The notes below the pieces were generated by a model. That model was not told the origin of the DNA, ran no database searches, and was given only the letters and a program-made list of their open reading frames with translations. A stretch of 64,000 bases of DNA. Source: Aphanothece sacrum FPU1 (GTDB lineage Bacteria; Cyanobacteriota; Cyanobacteriia; Cyanobacteriales; Microcystaceae). Shown one piece after another: positions 41,469-50,670 of the stretch (position 1 is its first letter; every line of letters starts with the position of its first letter). A program made the position numbers and the translations under genes. Location: positions 62,001 to 126,000 of the forward strand of contig NZ_BDQK01000017.1 of assembly GCF_003864295.1 (NCBI RefSeq), read 5' to 3'.

Positions 41469-41957
41469 ATGAATTTAGACGAACAACTGCAAATTCTAAT
41501 TAATGAGGCCCCCCAACATGGCGTTTCTAAGATTGTGATGGAAAAGGCCGTAATTCCTGCCTTGAAGTTTTTTGCCAGTCAATTGCAACATACTCATTAT
41601 CATGTATTGCATAGTGAAGATCGCTCATGGTTGGTAACAACCCTTAGACATCGAGAAAAGCAACAATCTGATAAACGGGTAATTTATGCGTTTTCAACTC
41701 GTAAAGATGCGGCTAGTTTCCAGGGTATTACTACTCCTGATATTCGCATTGTTTCTTTACCTGTTGCTCATATTTTGTTTCAACTTTTTACTGTAGATCG
41801 TCTTGATAGTATTATATTTATGGAAGTAGCAGGAAAGAAAGAGCATGGAACTGAAATTGAGCGGGCTAAGTTACAAACTATTATTGAACAACAACTGCGA
41901 CGCTTAAAGTTGAAACATTCTTCTCCATTGACTAATATTCCCCCTAATTTTGCTTAA
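41469..41957 (+). CDS. Conserved cyanobacterial protein, unrecognised
   Basis: Protein of 162 residues from the ATG at 41469 (MNLDEQLQILINEAPQHGVS); the longer frame starts at a TTG. Mixed alpha/beta, soluble: VSKIVMEKAVIPALKFFASQ, a strand-rich part YHVLHSEDRSWLVTTLRHRE, ESIIFMEVAGKKEHG-like DSIIFMEVAGKKEHG, and a C-terminal helix IEQQLRRLKL. No catalytic motif is recognised. It lies between the RNase H-like gene and the zinc-ribbon gene, and the three are likely one operon. Confidence 0.65.
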   Translation: MNLDEQLQILINEAPQHGVSKIVMEKAVIPALKFFASQLQHTHYHVLHSEDRSWLVTTLRHREKQQSDKRVIYAFSTRKDAASFQGITTPDIRIVSLPVAHILFQLFTVDRLDSIIFMEVAGKKEHGTEIERAKLQTIIEQQLRRLKLKHSSPLTNIPPNFA

Positions 41958-41976
41958 GTTATCTATATTTTGTCTA

Positions 41977-42471
41977 ATGTCTTATTCTTTTGTTTTAGTT
42001 AACCCCTTAAATTATCATAGTTCCTATACTTGTCCTGTCTGTCGTCATGGTGAAATTAGTACATTGCCTTTGATGGAGGCTTTTGCTTGTAATTTCTGTC
42101 ATCATATTTTTACGGCAAATTTGGAAAAACAATCTCTTACCCTAGTTGATAGTCAACTGCCTTTAACTTGGTATTGGACAGGAAAAAGTTGGCAAGGTAT
42201 GCGCTCATCAAGTCAATTAAAATGGTTTTATCAAGTAGGAGGGATAGCATTTGTTGTCTTACCTACAAGTTTAGTTAGTTTAGGGGTATATGTTTTTCCA
42301 CCATTGACTGATAGTCCCTTATCTTGGTTTCCCGTATTTTGGATAGGGTTAACTTTTCTGTCTCATTTAAGTTGTATAGTTTGGCTAATTATAGAATACT
42401 ATCAGCTGCCTATTTCTTTGTATTTTGAAGCCATTAGACAAAATTTATTTTCTCGTTTAAATGTTACATAA
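41977..42471 (+). CDS. Zinc-ribbon membrane protein
   Basis: Protein of 164 residues from the ATG at 41977. The N-terminus has a four-cysteine ribbon, CPVC (TCPVCRHGEI) and CNFC (AFACNFCHHIFTA), then a soluble stretch and two hydrophobic helices (about 78-100, GGIAFVVLPTSLVSLGVYVF, and about 112-135, FPVFWIGLTFLSHLSCIVWL). The architecture is that of a membrane-anchored zinc finger. Function unknown. It is the third gene of the run starting at 40138, 19 bases after the previous stop. A GTAGGTTGGGTTGAGG-type repeat follows at 42553. Confidence 0.65.
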   Translation: MSYSFVLVNPLNYHSSYTCPVCRHGEISTLPLMEAFACNFCHHIFTANLEKQSLTLVDSQLPLTWYWTGKSWQGMRSSSQLKWFYQVGGIAFVVLPTSLVSLGVYVFPPLTDSPLSWFPVFWIGLTFLSHLSCIVWLIIEYYQLPISLYFEAIRQNLFSRLNVT

Positions 42472-42624
42472 AAAAGGTTTTAGACTTATTAGGTAAGCTG
42501 TAAATATAGGGGCTTAATAGTATTAAGCCCTTACAGACCCTAGTGTAATAGATTGTAGGTTGGGTTGAGGAACAAAACCCAACAAACCCGAATTTTAATG
42601 CTCCAAATTAGCTGTGTCAATTTA

Positions 42625-45600
42625 CTAGACTGTGGTAAAATCAGCAGAGTTAATTAAACCGACATTGACATTTTGCAACGTCGCTAGAAGCTCAGAAGTG
42701 CTGGTATTGCGGATGAAGGTATTAGTACCGAATCCAAAAATGGTTAATTGGGTAAATAGCAATCCTCCACTTAAGCCAATTTTATCAAATCCAATTTGGA
42801 AGTCTTGAACGATATCATTGCCATTGCCTACCGCGATCGCAAAGATATCATTACCTAGTCCTCCGTGTAAAACATCGTTACCTTTACCACCATCAAGTAA
42901 ATCGTCTCCTGCTTCACCAAAGAGGGTGTCATCATCATCGTTACCAAAGAGGATATCATTGCTGTTACCACCATAGAGAAGATCCTTGCCAGTACCTCCG
43001 TTCAAATCGTCGATACCATCACCTCCATAGAGGCGATCATTCCCATCATCTCCAAATACTAAATCATCACCCGCTTCACCAAAGAGGATGTCATCACCCA
43101 CATTGCCGAAGATAAGATCGTTATTTGCGCCTCCTAGTATACTGTCATTGCCAATACCACCATCAAGTATGTCATCTCCATTGCCTCCTCGCAAGGTATC
43201 ATTGCCTAAGTCACCACTGAGAAAGTCGTTACCGTTGTCTCCTTGGAGACTATCGTTACCTAATCCCCCTAAAAGTTGATCAGTTCCATCTCCACCTAAA
43301 AGCTGGTCGTTGCCGTCACCTCCATCGAGAAGATCATCACCACCTAACCCTTGAATGGTGTCATTCCCCTCATTACCGATTAATTCGTTGGCGAGATTGT
43401 TACCTTTGAGGTTATCCCCTTGGGTTGTACCAACAATATTAACAAAATTCTGCACATTCAAGGTGAGGGAATTAATGGGCGCAGGTAAACCATTAATTGT
43501 CAAGCTATTGGTGGCTAAATTAGCCGTTAGAGAGGTAGTGAGGGCAACTCCAGTAGAGGCATCAATGGTATTATTTTGACCGATCGCACCAATTACGGTT
43601 TCTATATCTACAATCTTGTCGGTGCCGAAAATGCCTTTATTGACGATACCACCTGCTAATAAGGTAATAGCATCCGTTAGACTGCTGTAATTGACGGTAT
43701 CGCTGCCCACACCGCCGTTAATAGTGTCATCCCCACTACTACCAATAATTGTATCATTGCCACCAAGGGTGGAAATGGTAGTAAAATCGCCGAAAATCTG
43801 GTCATTGCCGTCGCCCCCATTAAGGGTATCATTACCAGTATTTCCACTTAAAATGTCGTTACCGCTTTCACCGATAAGGTTGTTATTGTTAGTATCACCC
43901 GCGATCGTATCATCATTGACTGTACCGATAACATTAGTAAAGTTAGTTACGGTCAATGCTATACTAGGGGGAGTGGCAACACCCGTATTTACAATCAGGG
44001 ATTGATTGGCTAAATTAACGTTAATGGTTCCGGTTCCGGGTGTGGTTGAGGAATCGATAGTATTAGTTAGACCGACTGCACCGATAATGCGTTCAATACT
44101 TGTCAGATTGTCGGTTCCAGCGATTCCCTTGCTGACAACCCCAAACGGTCTTACGGTAACGGCTTGACCTAATGCGCTATAGTCAACGGTGTCTGTATCT
44201 GCTCCCCCATCGAGACTATCATTACCTGTGCCACCGATTAAACTATCATTGCCAGCACCTCCAAATAGGCTGTCATTGCCGCCAGCACCACCATTGAGGG
44301 TATCGTTACCGCCTCCCCCAGTCAGCGTATTATTAGCGTTATCTCCAACAATGGTATCGTTATTAGCTGTACCGTTGACGTTGACGAAATTTTCCAACCC
44401 AAGAATAAATGAACCATTAACCGTCAAAGATTGAGTGGCTAAATTAGCGTTAATGGTAAAACTTGTAGAAGCGTCAATGGTGTTACTTTGAGCCGTTGCG
44501 CCTATAATGCGTTCAACACTGACTAATTGATCGGTTCCGGCCGTTCCTTTACTAACAAATCCTGTGGTTTGGTAGGTGATGGCTTGACCGATTGCGCTAT
44601 AGTTAGCGGTGTCCGTATCGCCTCCTCCATCGAGGCTATCATTACCAGTACCACCGATTAAACTATCATTGCCAGCACCTCCAAATAAGCTGTCATTGCC
44701 TCCGGTTCCCCCGTCAAGGATGTCATTTCCGCTTAGTCCAGAAAGGTTATTATTGCCCGTGTCTCCAGTCAGGGTATCGTTATTATTTGTACCGATCGCA
44801 TTGACAAAGTTAATGGCAGTGAATGATACGCTTGGAGGGGTAGCAATCCCCGTATTAATAAGCACGGATTGAGAAGCTAAATTGACGTTAATGGTAGCAC
44901 CAGAGCCAAAATTAGTGGCCGTAGAGGCATCAATGAGGTTAACTTGACCTGTTGCGCCGATAATGCGTTCAATGCTGACTAATTGATCAGTTCCAGCAGT
45001 TCCTTTGCTGACTGAACCTTGGGGTCTGATGGTAACGGCTTGACCTAATGCGCTATAGTCAACGGTATCTGTATCTAAACCCCCATCAAGACTATCATTA
45101 CCAGTGCCACCGATTAAATTATCATTGCCAGCCCCTCCAAATAGGCTGTCATTGCCGCCAGCACCACCATTGAGGGTATCGTTACCCTCTCCCCCAGTGA
45201 GCCTATTATTGGCGTTATCTCCAACAATGGTATCGTTATTGTTGGTACCGATCACATTGAGAAAGTTAATAGCAGTGAATGATACGTTTGGAACAGTGGC
45301 AATCCCCGTATTAGCAACAACAAATTGAGAAGTTAAATTGGCGTTAAGGGTGGCATCCGGCGCAAAATTAGTCACTGTTGAAGCATCGATCGTATTTGCT
45401 TGACCGATGGCCCCGATAACTCGTTCAATACTCGTCAGGTTGTCAGTTCCGGCAGAACCTTTATTAACAACCAGTATAGGTAAAAGGGTAATAGCTTGAA
45501 TTGAACCGCTAAGGGTAATAGCTTGACCTAAACCACTATAGTCTGCCGTATCTGTATCTAAACCCCCATCAAGGCTATCATTACCAGTGCCACCGATTAA

Positions 45601-46626
45601 ACTATCATTGCCAGCACCACCATTGAGGGTGTCATTACCACCATTGCCGCTTAAGCTATCATTACCTAAACCGCCTGATAGAACATTGTTGTTATTATCC
45701 CCTGTAATCGTGTCATTATTGTTGGTACCGATCACATTGAGGAAGTTAATGGCAGTGAATGATACGTTGGGAACAGTGGCAATCCCCGTATTAGTAACAA
45801 CAGATTGAGTCAGTAAATTGGCGTTAAGGGTAGCATCCGGCGCAAAATTAGTCACTGTTGAGGCATCGATCGTATTTGCTTGACCGATGGCCCCGATAAC
45901 TCGTTCAATACTCGTCAGGTTGTCAGTTCCGGCAGAACCTTTATTAACAACCAGTATAGGTAAAAGGGTAATAGATTGACTTAAACCGCTAAGGGTAATA
46001 GCTTGACTTAAACCGCTATAGTCGGCAGTATCTGTATCTAAACCCCCATCAAGGCTATCATCACCTAAACCACCAAAGAGGGTATCATTACCAGCACCAC
46101 CATTGAGAGTATCATTACCTGTTGAAATCGTCTCAATTTCGATGATCCCACGTTGTATTGTAGTATTAGGCAACGAACTCCAAAGACCAGAAGCAATGTT
46201 CAGACTGGCATAATCTTCTAACCCTGTAACATTCGTCGGCTGTCCGGTCAACCAATTACGATAGGTAGCAGTAATAGTTTCGCCGTTAATCCAAGAAAAA
46301 CTTCCTTCAATGCTTTGATCCGTTAAACCAAGCCAAAGATTACCTTGTCCGCCAAAATTCGCCGTTAACCATTGATTTTCTGCTAGATCATTGACAGTAA
46401 CTAAATTTCCCCCCAAAGCTACTGCTTGAGCTTGAGCGGCTGTCCAAGATAGGCTATCAGTAAACAGGTAATATTTGCCTTGATACAGGGCTGCTTCCCC
46501 ATAAAGTGCGTCGTTACCTGCATTACCATTAATAATATCATTACCTGCCAAACCATAGATAATGTCGTTTTCTCCCAAAACCCCATTGAGGATTTCGGAT
46601 AGGTTTGTTCCCCTGATTATAGCCAT
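42625..46626 (-). CDS. Giant RTX calcium-binding protein with a C-type lectin domain
   Basis: Protein of 1333 residues. A short RTX start (GLAGNDIINGNAGNDALYG) is followed by a C-type lectin-like domain (about 47-165: YLFTDSLSWTAAQAQAVALG, NLWLGLTDQSIEGSFSWING, WLTGQPTN). Then come six large units of about 130-160 residues, each pairing GGxGNDxLxGG RTX nonapeptides with a DTDT(A/V)(D/N)YS block and a VNKG/VSKG...IERVIGA block. The last 250 residues are dense RTX repeats ending in GNDIFAIAVGNGNDIVQDFQ and an acidic, aliphatic tail like a type I secretion signal. It is expected to be secreted, fold with calcium and bind glycans. The repeat units are near-identical in DNA, so size may vary. No secretion genes are adjacent. 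Confidence 0.9.
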   Translation of the reverse strand: MAIIRGTNLSEILNGVLGENDIIYGLAGNDIINGNAGNDALYGEAALYQGKYYLFTDSLSWTAAQAQAVALGGNLVTVNDLAENQWLTANFGGQGNLWLGLTDQSIEGSFSWINGETITATYRNWLTGQPTNVTGLEDYASLNIASGLWSSLPNTTIQRGIIEIETISTGNDTLNGGAGNDTLFGGLGDDSLDGGLDTDTADYSGLSQAITLSGLSQSITLLPILVVNKGSAGTDNLTSIERVIGAIGQANTIDASTVTNFAPDATLNANLLTQSVVTNTGIATVPNVSFTAINFLNVIGTNNNDTITGDNNNNVLSGGLGNDSLSGNGGNDTLNGGAGNDSLIGGTGNDSLDGGLDTDTADYSGLGQAITLSGSIQAITLLPILVVNKGSAGTDNLTSIERVIGAIGQANTIDASTVTNFAPDATLNANLTSQFVVANTGIATVPNVSFTAINFLNVIGTNNNDTIVGDNANNRLTGGEGNDTLNGGAGGNDSLFGGAGNDNLIGGTGNDSLDGGLDTDTVDYSALGQAVTIRPQGSVSKGTAGTDQLVSIERIIGATGQVNLIDASTATNFGSGATINVNLASQSVLINTGIATPPSVSFTAINFVNAIGTNNNDTLTGDTGNNNLSGLSGNDILDGGTGGNDSLFGGAGNDSLIGGTGNDSLDGGGDTDTANYSAIGQAITYQTTGFVSKGTAGTDQLVSVERIIGATAQSNTIDASTSFTINANLATQSLTVNGSFILGLENFVNVNGTANNDTIVGDNANNTLTGGGGNDTLNGGAGGNDSLFGGAGNDSLIGGTGNDSLDGGADTDTVDYSALGQAVTVRPFGVVSKGIAGTDNLTSIERIIGAVGLTNTIDSSTTPGTGTINVNLANQSLIVNTGVATPPSIALTVTNFTNVIGTVNDDTIAGDTNNNNLIGESGNDILSGNTGNDTLNGGDGNDQIFGDFTTISTLGGNDTIIGSSGDDTINGGVGSDTVNYSSLTDAITLLAGGIVNKGIFGTDKIVDIETVIGAIGQNNTIDASTGVALTTSLTANLATNSLTINGLPAPINSLTLNVQNFVNIVGTTQGDNLKGNNLANELIGNEGNDTIQGLGGDDLLDGGDGNDQLLGGDGTDQLLGGLGNDSLQGDNGNDFLSGDLGNDTLRGGNGDDILDGGIGNDSILGGANNDLIFGNVGDDILFGEAGDDLVFGDDGNDRLYGGDGIDDLNGGTGKDLLYGGNSNDILFGNDDDDTLFGEAGDDLLDGGKGNDVLHGGLGNDIFAIAVGNGNDIVQDFQIGFDKIGLSGGLLFTQLTIFGFGTNTFIRNTSTSELLATLQNVNVGLINSADFTTV

Positions 46627-46731
46627 AAGTAAACTTTGTTAAAATTTTGTAAATATCATGAATGCTATTGTTACCCATTTTCAGTACAGCGTCAAGTGTG
46701 GCACAGAAATCTTGCCTGTGTTAGCAAATAA

Positions 46732-47253
46732 TCAGCTTTTGAGACAATTAACCCAAAGGGGTAAACTCCCCCGTTCGATCGCTTTAGCATAAGCTAGATA
46801 GCCATTAGCGGTTGAATGAGACTGGCCACTGCTTTGATCTAGCCAAGAATGAATCTTATCCCAACTGGTGTTTTGATAGTCTTCTAGGGGCATAATTTTA
46901 ACAAAAGCTTGTTTGAGGGGTTCCTGGGTATGAGGATTTGACCAGCCGATAATTAACACATATTCTGGATGATCAGGGTTAGGATCAGTAATTTGGTAAA
47001 CCACAACCCCTTGAGTTCTCATAATGGCTTCTCTTTTGACATCAAAAACCACTAATTCCCCTGGTTTAATCTGTTCAGGAATCTGATAATGACCTTTGGT
47101 TCCACTCCAAGACTGACTTTGCTTGAGATGAAGTTGTCTTAAGCTTTCGTTTTCTATAATAATGGCAATACCGTCTTTCTCGACTTTCTGGCGGGTTTGA
47201 TGAGTATGCAATGGTTGCCCTTGTCTCCCGCAACTAAAAAAATGGCTCCACAT
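46732..47253 (-). CDS. Conserved hypothetical, possible aegerolysin-like beta-sandwich
   Basis: Protein of 173 residues. The N-terminus is MWSHFFSCGRQ; the middle (28-95) alternates polar and hydrophobic residues: GIAIIIENESLRQLHLKQSQ, WSGTKGHYQIPEQIKPGELV, VFDVKREAIMRTQGVVVYQI. This pattern, a strand with an Asn, a gap, PP-like IPEQIKPGE, then strand pairs, resembles membrane-binding aegerolysin/actinoporin-type sandwiches. The C-terminal part (SWDKIHSWLDQSSGQSHSTANGYLAYAKA) is helical and not part of that fold. No signal peptide. The call is structural inference only. Confidence 0.5.
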   Translation of the reverse strand: MWSHFFSCGRQGQPLHTHQTRQKVEKDGIAIIIENESLRQLHLKQSQSWSGTKGHYQIPEQIKPGELVVFDVKREAIMRTQGVVVYQITDPNPDHPEYVLIIGWSNPHTQEPLKQAFVKIMPLEDYQNTSWDKIHSWLDQSSGQSHSTANGYLAYAKAIERGSLPLWVNCLKS

Positions 47254-47402
47254 TGACTTGACTCCTTAAACTGGATGATCTATCTTTAGCCTATTAAACT
47301 TGGCTTAGGATGTCAGTCCCAGAATACCACTAAAAAAGCTGTCCAATAACCCTAACACAATATCAAGTCAGTAGTAATTTAGGGAAAAAAGGGGAAAGCT
47401 GT

Positions 47403-47741
47403 TCATCCTACAATTATTGCTATTCTATTTAAAAGTTGGAAAGCCTTTTGATTTTTACGGTTTGATTGAGTCATAAATCCTGTTTCTCTTGCTATTTTTT
47501 CTAATTTATCTTTTAGCTTTGTACAATCTTCATTATCTCTATCAACAAGAACAATAATTTTATAATCTTGTGGAATCCAGGCTTTATAACCTTTTAATCT
47601 ATCAGGTAATTTCTTGATTAAATCAGATTTACCTCGAAAATCATGAATTTTATAGGTAATATTTGGAGATAATATTTTAGGTAAAATTGTTTCTAAACAC
47701 TCTTTAGCAGAAAATTCTTCAACTAAAAACTCAAGATGCAC
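47403..47741 (-). pseudogene. Truncated DUF4276 (TOPRIM-like) partner of the AAA ATPase
   Basis: Start GTG 47741 (VHLEFLVEEFSAKECLETIL) preceded by GAGGAAG; the longer frame overlaps the ATPase gene and is less likely. Recognisable DUF4276 features are LEFLVEEFSAKE, FRGKSDLIKKLPDRLKGY, KIIVLVDRDNEDCTKLKDKL and FQLLNRIAI. DUF4276 members usually continue with an EELEAWFFGD stretch and about 70 further residues; here the frame ends IAIIVG. The missing part is not found in the downstream 150 bases in any frame, so this is a deletion rather than a frameshift. It is 16 bases after the ATPase gene, and the pair is a known association. Confidence 0.7.
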
Positions 47742-47757
47742 GTCTTCCTCGCTTTTT

Positions 47758-48948
47758 TTATTGATTATTAATATTACCGACATCAAAGTAATTTTCCATC
47801 CATAATTGACCTAATAATGCGCCATTTTGGATAAATTCTTTAACTCCTTCCATTTCTGATGTTCGTTTAGCTTGAGTAAAACCATTTTCATCTCGATAAA
47901 GTACCCAAACTTCCTCTGGTTTTAACCCATCAACAAAGAAGGGAGAATGAGTTGTTACCATTAATTGTGTATTGGCAGAAGCAGCGCGACATTCTTCGGC
48001 TAATTCAGGTAGTAACCGAGGATGAAGATGATTTTCCGGTTCTTCTATTCCCACTAATTGAGGTGGGTCTGGATCATATAATACAGTTAAATAAGCTAAC
48101 ATTTTTAATGTGCCATCGGAGGCAAATTTTGCTAAGATAGGATTCTGAAAAGGAGCATCTTTTATTTGTAATAACAACCTGCCATCAGGCATAATTGAGG
48201 CTTCAACTTTTTCTAATCTGGGAATTCGACGAGAAAGAATTGCTAGAATATGGTCTAATCTTTCTGAATGTTCTTCTTTAAGATATTGAATCACATTAGG
48301 CAAATTATCTCCTGTAGGGGACAGTCTTTCTTGTCCTCCTGCTTCGGGTTGAGTTCGGGTATTATCTGCAGTTAAATAGGATAAATACCAACCCGTAATA
48401 AACCGACGTAAAGCACTAACACGAGGATGTTTAGCGAATTGTCCCAAGGTACTAACTGCTAAAAATTCAGCAGATTCTAATTGTTCATAAATTCGTTCAT
48501 CTTGTTCACCTGGTGTTTCTCCACTAATCACTTTTCCTTCTCCTTCTTTAAAATCTAAAAAGCGAAAAGGTTTACCTTTACTTGTTCGTCTCCAATGTAA
48601 CCATTCTTCGGCAACATAGGGGCGATTATTAGTTTCATTAATGGCTAAATGATAAGTAATAATTGGAGAATTAACTTTTTCTCTATATTTTAATTCAACA
48701 ATAATAGATCCTTCTTGTCCTCTGGTTCTTAATTCTCTAAATCTTCCTCGTTTCTCCCATGCTTTTTTTAAGCCAACGGTGAAACATTCAGATAAGAACG
48801 CAAACACATCAAAAATAGTTGATTTACCACTTCCATTAGGTCCCAGAAATACTGTCAGTGGCGTTATCTTTTTAAGCTCAAGGTCATGTAATGCGCGATA
48901 ATTTTGTACACGCAAATATTCAATTCTAGGTATAGAGGGGTTAGGCAT
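47758..48948 (-). CDS. AAA15/AAA21-type ATPase (OLD-like) paired with DUF4276
   Basis: ATPase of 396 residues of the SMC/OLD-related group. Walker A is [17 protein letters not shown] (about 32-48), preceded by the typical [18 protein letters not shown]. The signature region is [14 protein letters not shown], Walker [21 protein letters not shown], and the H-like motif [17 protein letters not shown]. All ATPase residues are intact. Such ATPases pair with TOPRIM or TOPRIM-like nucleases in anti-phage modules; here the partner is the truncated DUF4276 gene. It is monocistronic with it and codirectional with ccmK4 upstream, from which a terminator separates it. Confidence 0.85.
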   Translation of the reverse strand: MPNPSIPRIEYLRVQNYRALHDLELKKITPLTVFLGPNGSGKSTIFDVFAFLSECFTVGLKKAWEKRGRFRELRTRGQEGSIIVELKYREKVNSPIITYHLAINETNNRPYVAEEWLHWRRTSKGKPFRFLDFKEGEGKVISGETPGEQDERIYEQLESAEFLAVSTLGQFAKHPRVSALRRFITGWYLSYLTADNTRTQPEAGGQERLSPTGDNLPNVIQYLKEEHSERLDHILAILSRRIPRLEKVEASIMPDGRLLLQIKDAPFQNPILAKFASDGTLKMLAYLTVLYDPDPPQLVGIEEPENHLHPRLLPELAEECRAASANTQLMVTTHSPFFVDGLKPEEVWVLYRDENGFTQAKRTSEMEGVKEFIQNGALLGQLWMENYFDVGNINNQ

Positions 48949-48965
48949 ATTTTGCTAATAAAAGG

Positions 48966-49003
48966 CTGCGAACGTCAATTTATCCCGTTCGCAGTGGTTT
49001 TTT
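48966..49003. terminator. Terminator between ccmK4 and the ATPase gene
   Basis: CTGCGAACG (48966-48974) and CGTTCGCAG (48986-48994), a perfect nine-base-pair stem with an 11-base loop. Read on the minus strand it is followed by CCTTTTATT and ends ccmK4; on the plus strand it is followed by TGGTTTTTTT, so it can work both ways. Confidence 0.85.
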
Positions 49004-49020
49004 TGCTGAAATGTACCAGG

Positions 49021-49374
49021 TTATCGGCGACCACTGTTAGGAAGGGGAATTCCTTCAGCCGATAATCTGAAAGGTTCAACCGCGTCACTATAATCAATAG
49101 GCAATACTCCGACCACATTATCATGAGGACGGGGAATAATTACCCAAGTTTCTAAGGTTGCGCCTTCAGTGCGGTTAATCGCTTCTATTCCTGCTTCCAT
49201 GGCGGTTTTTACCTCTTGGACATCTCCGCGAATATTGAGAGTAAAACGCGCACTTCCGGCCCTAAGATAACCCACAATTGTGATCCGCCCCGCTTTAACC
49301 ATAGCATCGGCGGCAGCTAAAATACCAGGAAAGCCCTTTGTTTCTATCGATCCCACAGCAGGTTGTGCTGGCAT
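49021..49374 (-). CDS. ccmK4: Carboxysome shell protein CcmK4
   Basis: BMC-domain hexamer protein of 117 residues forming facets of the beta-carboxysome shell. The start is ATG 49374 (MPAQPAVGSIETKGFPGILA), with AGGAGA ten bases upstream; the frame reads 11 codons further up but those are leader. GYLRAGSARFTLNIRGDVQEVKTAMEAGIEAINRTEG and WVIIPRPHDNVVGVLPIDYS match CcmK4 rather than CcmK1/K2, whose pore loop is KIGSGR. CcmK3 and CcmK4 are usually adjacent and can mix in hexamers, but no ccmK3 lies on either side here. It ends at a strong terminator. Confidence 0.93.
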   Translation of the reverse strand: MPAQPAVGSIETKGFPGILAAADAMVKAGRITIVGYLRAGSARFTLNIRGDVQEVKTAMEAGIEAINRTEGATLETWVIIPRPHDNVVGVLPIDYSDAVEPFRLSAEGIPLPNSGRR

Positions 49375-49478
49375 ATTTGTTTCTCCTAATTCCCGACGGT
49401 TGCTCAAGTGATGATAGGTTTAATTTTAGTCTGAAAAGGCCAACTCACCAATGATTTATAGGGATGCGCTTTTATTTG

Positions 49479-50420
49479 TTAGGAAATATAACCCATTAAT
49501 TCTTCTGATGGCCACTCTAATGTATCCCCAATAATAGAACCATTATGATAGGCTGCTAGAAGAATTTCACAGGTTTTACCCCAACTTATAACCCCATTAG
49601 CATCCAGGGCGATCGCGGCTAAATCTCGTTGATTTTTTTGAGATTCTTGCATGGATTTTTCCATCGCTTCAGGTAAGGAAAAACCGTCTCCTACTCTGAT
49701 GACAATTTTAGCGGCCAAACACTCATTAACAATATCTTCTCCCACACCAGTACAACTTACACCCCCATTAGCTGTAGCATAATTTCCGGCCGGCATGGCT
49801 GAATCACTCACTCGGCCTATTCTTTCTAATCCTTTGCCTCCTGTGGAAGTTCCAGCCGCGATCGCCCCATAACTATCTAAAGCCACAACCCCAATGGTTC
49901 CCCGTCCCCCTTCAGAAGACTCTGTATTAGCGAATAATCGCCCCATTTTACGCTGAAAATTGTCTTTCCACTCTGCAATCCATTCTTGGGCCCGAAACTC
50001 GGTTAAAGGGTCATAAATGGGGATTTGCAGTTCTCTTGCTAATTCAGCCGCACCCAGATCAGAAAGAATGCGATCGCTTTGGGTTTGCAAATATTTAGCT
50101 AATTCAATGGGATGTTGCACGCGAGAAACATTAATCACCCCGCTAAAAGTTTGGCTGACACCTTCCATTAAAGACGCACTCATGCGAATTTGTCCATCAG
50201 ACTGTAACACTGAACCTGTACCTGCATTAAAACTGGGTTCATCTTCAAGATGTTGGCAACCTAGAACCACTGCATCTATGGCAGTTCCGCCATTTTTGAG
50301 ACAGTTATAAACCTCGTTGACGATATGATGGAGAGACTTACGAACTTTAGATAAACCGCCTTTATCGTCAAGAGAACTAGCACCACCATGTATGATTAAT
50401 CTGGGTTGTTGTGTGGTCAT
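49479..50420 (-). CDS. Isoaspartyl peptidase / L-asparaginase
   Basis: Ntn-hydrolase of 313 residues (plant-type asparaginase) that cleaves isoaspartyl dipeptides and asparagine. It is made as a precursor that cuts itself before the catalytic Thr in SEGGRGTIGVVALDSYG (about residue 175-180), giving alpha and beta chains. Substrate loop motifs are STGGKGLERIGRVSDSAMPAGNYA and TGVGEDIVNECLAA, and the start RLIIHGGA is typical. Length is normal. The small DUF2256 gene lies 14 bases upstream on the same strand and is probably co-transcribed. Confidence 0.93.
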   Translation of the reverse strand: MTTQQPRLIIHGGASSLDDKGGLSKVRKSLHHIVNEVYNCLKNGGTAIDAVVLGCQHLEDEPSFNAGTGSVLQSDGQIRMSASLMEGVSQTFSGVINVSRVQHPIELAKYLQTQSDRILSDLGAAELARELQIPIYDPLTEFRAQEWIAEWKDNFQRKMGRLFANTESSEGGRGTIGVVALDSYGAIAAGTSTGGKGLERIGRVSDSAMPAGNYATANGGVSCTGVGEDIVNECLAAKIVIRVGDGFSLPEAMEKSMQESQKNQRDLAAIALDANGVISWGKTCEILLAAYHNGSIIGDTLEWPSEELMGYIS

Positions 50421-50434
50421 TATGGGGATATCCT

Positions 50435-50593
50435 TTATGGGTTGTTACTAGAAGAACGTCGTCGGCGACAGCGTTCAGAGCAATACTTTACATCATGCCA
50501 ACATTTGGCCCACTTTTTGCGCCAAGTAAAAGAAAGGCCACAAACTGAACAAATTTTGCTAGGAAAGTCAGATTTTGCACATTGACGAGCCAT
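50435..50593 (-). CDS. DUF2256 zinc-ribbon mini-protein
   Basis: Protein of 52 residues, [20 protein letters not shown] then [20 protein letters not shown] and an Arg-rich end. CxxC plus C...C gives a four-Cys zinc site. I start at ATG 50593; the frame continues 19 codons upstream, but that part is MITE-3 sequence and not gene. Length and motif match DUF2256, a conserved small family of unknown role often found next to unrelated metabolic genes in cyanobacteria. It is codirectional with the isoaspartyl peptidase, 14 bases apart. Confidence 0.85.
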   Translation of the reverse strand: MARQCAKSDFPSKICSVCGLSFTWRKKWAKCWHDVKYCSERCRRRRSSSNNP

Positions 50594-50601
50594 ATAATCA
50601 T

Positions 50602-50655
50602 AAAAAATAGTTAAATACGCTATGGATAGTGGGATGCGTTGGGAACACATCCTAC
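50602..50655 (-). repeat. MITE-3 fragment
   Basis: AAAAAATAGTTAAATACGCTATGGATAGTGGGATGCGTTGGGAACACATCCTAC is broken here into AAAAAATAGTTAAATACGCT and GGGATGCGTTGGGAACACAT; it is the reverse complement of the interior of the 11227-11315 copy. Terminal repeats are missing. It lies directly in front of the DUF2256 gene and falsely extends its reading frame. Confidence 0.8.
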
Positions 50656-50670
50656 ATTATGGTCTTATTG

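Noticed and set aside
43088-45808. Seven plus-strand frames of 63-104 codons rich in Ser, Leu, Pro across the RTX gene
   Set aside because: They are the antisense reading of GGxGNDxLxGG repeats on the minus strand; periodic composition explains the open frames.
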